Below, in pieces: positions 60,801 through 64,000 of a stretch of DNA of 64,000 bases (position 1 is the first letter of the stretch; the number at the start of each line of letters is the position of its first letter). The translations under genes were made by a program, and so were the position numbers. The DNA is from Anaeramoeba flamelloides. Lineage: Eukaryota; Metamonada; Anaeramoebidae. The stretch lies in the NCBI GenBank assembly GCA_027625915.1, contig JANTQA010000036.1, positions 8,453,001-8,517,000 on the forward strand. The letters are read 5' to 3'. Below the pieces are notes generated by a model. It saw only the letters and a list, made by a program, of their open reading frames with translations, did no database searches and was not told the DNA's origin.

Positions 60801-63542
60801 TACTATCTTTTGGCTTTTTTTTAATTTTTGAAATAAAATGAAAATTTCATAAATTTTATGTTTATTTCAAAAATTAAAAAAATTCGCAACTCTACCTCGC
60901 CCCCCTTAAGGACTATTCGAATTTTATGCTCTGCGAGGGTTGGAATACCATATAGTTTATAGGAAGAATGGTTAAAAATCCCAAAAATTGCAATATTTTG
61001 ACTTTCAGCAAAACCTATAACTTTTTAACAATTCTTCCTATCTACTGTATGGTATTCCAACCCTCACAGAGCATAAAATTCGAATAGTCCTTAAACGAAG
61101 ACACTAAGTACATAAAAATATCCATTAGCATAGTATTTTTAACTTTGATTTTCGTTTTCCATTTTTGGTTACCCTAAGCCTTCTAACCACAATCACTTTT
61201 CTAAAAAATTCTCTAAAAGATCAATTCATTTTATATTATTGATTCAGAAAATTAAATAATTTTTGAGTATTTTTTTGACACAGAACTTTTTCATATCATT
61301 TTTTTATCAAAAATGAAAAAAAAAAATATTATAAAAACTGTGTTTTTTTCACAAGTTGGTGTTTGTGAATTTTGAGATAAATATTCGATTTTTTGTCAGA
61401 AACGACTTTGATCCAAATATTTTTTTTGGTACTAATCCCAAAATTTTCAAAAACTAAAAAAACAATTATTTTTTAAACTTTGTGAACATTATTTTTTTTT
61501 AGATGGCACCTTAATTAAAGATTTCCAAGGGCACACAGATCTGATAACAAGACTTCACATCACTAAAGAAAATAAATTATATTCAAGTTCTATAGATAAG
61601 ACATTAAAATCGTGGGACATTGAAACTGGGAAGATGATTAATAATTTTGAGTCACATAAAGGGTGGGTTTTAAATTTCCAATTCGATGAAACTAATAATT
61701 TGTTATATTCTGGATCACATGATTCTACCATCAAAATTTGGGACACTCGGTTAAATACATGTATACATACTTTCCAGGAACATAAATATGCTGTTTCACA
61801 AATCTTAATCAATGGCTCTACATTAATAAGTTCATCGTGGGATGGTAACATTGGTTTGTGGAATTTGAAAAATAAAAAAAAATCGCCAACGTTTTTAAAG
61901 GGGCATTTTGGACAAGTGCGAGGGATACTATTAAAGGGGAATTCAAAACTTTATTCTTACTCCAATGATTCTGATATTAGGTTCTGGGATTTAAAAAAAA
62001 AAAAATGCAAGAATATTTTAAACGGGCATTCCAAGCCCATTTATGGATTAAAATTTGATTCGAAGGATCGATTATTTTCATTCTCTAGTGATGGGACAAT
62101 TGTTAGATGGCCGTCTAGTGAAAATAAAAATCGAAAGAGTATTGAAATGGAGAAGGAAGAATTAAAAACGAGGCAGTCAACATTGTTTTTACAGGGGCTA
62201 TCATCAAAGATTGAAGTGTTTATCAATAATAAGCCCTATTGGACAACAACCAACAATACCATTTTGAATCTTTGCAAATCAAATGGCATCGAGGTGTTAT
62301 CTTTCTGCCACCACTCGAGACTTTCGCCGATTGGCATTTGTGGTTTATGTTCTGTTGAGATTTTAAATAATTTTGGTGAGCATGAAATTGTTCATGCCTG
62401 TAGTTACCGATGCAGACAAAATTTAAAAATTTGGACAAATACAAATAAAGTCAAAAAATATTTGCAAAAGGCAATTTTAGCATTGGATCAAAAAAGAAGA
62501 ATAAAAAAAATATTAACCAATAATCAAATCAAAAATTCAACAAAGCATTTTAATAATAACGGTATGGATGTCAATAATAGCGAAGGTGAAGATGAAGATG
62601 ATTTTTTCAATACAACTTTTTTAAAAATGAAAAAATCAATAAATTTCATTGACAAAACGGATTCTATTCAATTGGATTTTTCAAAATGTGTTGATTGTGG
62701 AAGATGTGTTCAGGCATGTAAAGAGATAATGGGGCTAAATGTATTCAATATGAAAATAGAATCGCCATATTTAAATGGTTGTTCGTTAGAAACTAACAAT
62801 AACAATTGCTTGTCAGATACCAATTGCATTGATTGTGGGCAATGTACGCTATTTTGTCCTACTAACGCTTTGAAAGAAAATAATACGAGTTTAAAATTAG
62901 TCAAGGAAAAGTTAAATGATCCAAACATTCATATCATGATGGCTATTTCGCCTGAAGTATTATTAAGTTTCCCAGAAATTTTTAAAAATCAGAACTTTGG
63001 AGAGAATAATTATGAAAATTTAGAAAAAAAAATCATTTATATATTAAAATTATTAGGATTTGACAATATATTTAATTTAGAATTAGCAATTAATTTGTCA
63101 CTTATTGAAGAAACCTTGCTTTTACACAAAAAAATCCAAAAAAAGGATTTTAAAAATTTGCCCTTGATTAGCTCTTGCTGCCCCTCTTTTAAAAAATTAT
63201 ATCAAAAAAAATATCCCAAATTATTGAAATATTTTTCGAATGTAGATTTACCTATCCATATTTTTGGATTATTATCAAAAACCATATATGCAAAAAGATT
63301 GAAAATTAATCCTAAAAATATTTTTACAATTGTTTTAACTGGCTGTGTATCAGTAAAATCAGAATTAAAATCCGAGTCGAATGATTGCTTTATTATTAAT
63401 AAAGATGATGAAACAGAAAAAATAAAAAAAATTGATGCAATTTTATCATTAAGAGAAATTGGGCAATTAATAAAACAAAAAAAAATAAAAATAAATCAAT
63501 TACAATTTAAAAATATTAAAAAAGATGACGACGACGACGACG

Positions 63543-63604
<62 letters not shown>

Positions 63605-64000
63605 AAGGATAAGGATAAGAGTAAGGGTAGTGGTAATGAAAGTAATAATGATAACAATGATAAGGGTGTCAATGGTTTTAATAATTTAAAATATTCAACA
63701 ATTTTTGAAAAACAAAAATCTAATAAAAATTCAATAAATACAATTGTTAGAACTGGATATATCAAATCAATTATTGAGTGTTATAGGCAAATAATAAAAA
63801 TTAGAAGGCAAACCATGAGTGGTCATGTTAAAAAGAATGAAATCCAAAATATTAATGAAATTGTTTCAGATCCTGAACAAAATAATGAAGAAAAAATGAA
63901 AATTAATAAAACGAAATCAAAAAAAAAACCAAAATTAAAAAATAAAACGCAAAAGAAAAATAAAAAACAAAACAAAACACCAAAATCGAAAAAAGAGAAT
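57824..64000 (+). CDS. WD40 propeller fused to [2Fe-2S], 2x[4Fe-4S] and [FeFe]-hydrogenase-like domain (3' end off window)
   Basis: Exons 57824-58232 and 61503 to beyond 64000, phase 1; 969 residues are in view. Residues ~10-340 hold eight WD repeats (for example GSADKTIKLW, YSGSHDSTIKIWD, SSSWDGNIGLWN). A [2Fe-2S] domain follows, with ligands C405, C416, C419 and C436 in FCHH...ICGLC...HAC. A Lys/Asn linker comes next, then two [4Fe-4S] motifs: CVDCGRCVQAC (C532-C542) and CIDCGQCTLFCP (C578-C588). The hydrogenase domain shows AISPEVLLSFPEIF, LGFDNIF, SSCCPSF (C695, C696) and LTGCVSVKSE (C751), matching TSCCPxW and MPCxxKxxE of [FeFe] hydrogenases. The Cys-Cys pair and ferredoxin-like front end favour HydA ancestry over Nar1/NARF. 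The third motif lies outside, so activity is undecided. A poly-Asp insert sits at 811-837. Confidence 0.9.
58843..59388. mobile_element. TTAA-flanked long-arm foldback (family B), copy 2, in the WD40-hydrogenase intron
   Basis: Starts GGTTTAAAACCCCGGAAATT, ends TTCGGGTGTGTAAACC, with TTAA at 58839-58842 and 59389-59392. Arms of about 220 bp pair closely (GAGTGTAAGGTTAATA with TATTAACCTTACACTC). The same family as 34753-35314, 546 bp long. Confidence 0.88.
59620..60174. mobile_element. Inverted-repeat element with GGTCAAATT arms
   Basis: Left arm TTATTAAATTTCAAATTTGG then TCAAATTTCAATTTTGGTC; the right arm mirrors it (GACCAATTTTGAAATTTGAC then CAAATTTGAAATTTAATAA). Inner part 59790-59940 is related to 45780-45960. 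No coding; termini are approximate. Confidence 0.65.
60600..60895. repeat. Hairpin-array piece, third locus
   Basis: TTAGGTTTTGCATAATTTGA then AGTAAAATCTTGGATTTTAT, and the AAATAAAATGAAAATTTCAT pair with its mirror, are the two hairpin types seen at 5.1-5.7 and 41.0-42.3 kb. Confidence 0.6.
60910..61090. mobile_element. 181-bp TTAA-flanked palindromic MITE in the WD40-hydrogenase intron
   Basis: Starts GGACTATTCGAATTTTATGC and ends GCATAAAATTCGAATAGTCC, with TTAA at 60906-60909 and 61091-61094. About 70 bases per arm pair with few mismatches, leaving a short centre. It lies 412 bp before the splice acceptor. Confidence 0.9.
63524..63604 (+). repeat. (GAY)n microsatellite coding poly-Asp
   Basis: Twenty-seven codons, Asp6-Glu-Asp20, mostly GAT, in frame within the hydrogenase-like domain between the second H-cluster motif and the distal part. 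A mixed Lys/Gly/Asn tail follows. Confidence 0.92.

Noticed and set aside
61555-62928. Minus-strand frames opposite the fusion gene
   Set aside because: Antisense shadows of the WD40 and iron-sulfur coding exon.
57824-64000. Nar1/NARF (cytosolic Fe-S assembly) identity for the hydrogenase-like part
   Set aside because: Nar1-type proteins lack the NuoG-like [2Fe-2S] front end and have a single Cys where this has SSCCP; not fully excluded until the distal motif is seen.

Overview
The window is AT-rich nuclear DNA from a protist. The genes are split by GT-AG introns and written in the standard code. Proteins carry long Asn, Lys/Glu and Gln runs, one tRNA has internal A and B boxes, and most of the intergenic and intron DNA is made of decayed DNA transposons and palindromic MITEs. 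A gene ending in a ferredoxin-type [FeFe]-hydrogenase-like domain points to an anaerobic or microaerophilic lineage. With the Asn/Lys/Glu-rich protein style, an Anaeramoeba-like organism is my best guess. That is inference, and other hydrogenosome-bearing protists are possible.

Layout. A tRNA-Gly(UCC) lies at 1110-1180 (-). A six-exon atg8 gene lies at 2171-3215 (+) and is invisible as a long ORF. A LINE-like reverse-transcriptase remnant sits near 3.7-5.0 kb, followed by 6 kb of repeats with four copies of a TA-flanked MITE. A giant BEACH-WD40 gene (about 3,730 codons, four exons) fills 11841-24224 (+). A coiled-coil gene of unknown function is at 30474-31418 (-). An ankyrin plus coiled-coil gene at 35703-40722 (+) is cut by a 3.35-kb, transposon-filled intron. 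A KxDL/BORC-subunit gene is at 43142-43769 (-), and a UAS-UBX gene of the FAF2/UBXD8 type is at 51054-52462 (-). From 57824 to the right edge runs a two-exon gene joining an eight-repeat WD40 propeller to a [2Fe-2S] domain, two [4Fe-4S] motifs and an [FeFe]-hydrogenase-like domain; its 3' end lies outside the window.

How the genes relate. The recognisable host genes lean toward membrane traffic and quality control: Atg8 (autophagosome), BEACH-WD40 (membrane scaffolding), KXD1 (lysosome positioning) and FAF2 (p97-dependent ERAD and lipid droplets). I see no operon-like grouping. The hydrogenase-like WD40 fusion is the outlier and the main discovery candidate. Its fourth module keeps the Cys-Cys pair of the first H-cluster motif but has changed residues around the second, and carries an acidic low-complexity insert.

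Mobile DNA. At least six non-autonomous families are visible: a ~195-bp TA-flanked MITE (eight full copies plus one partial); TTAA-flanked elements starting GGG; TTAA-flanked long-armed foldbacks; Tc1/mariner-type elements with conserved termini, one with a decayed transposase; elements with GGGCCC-containing termini; and tandem hairpin arrays. Two loci are nested three deep.
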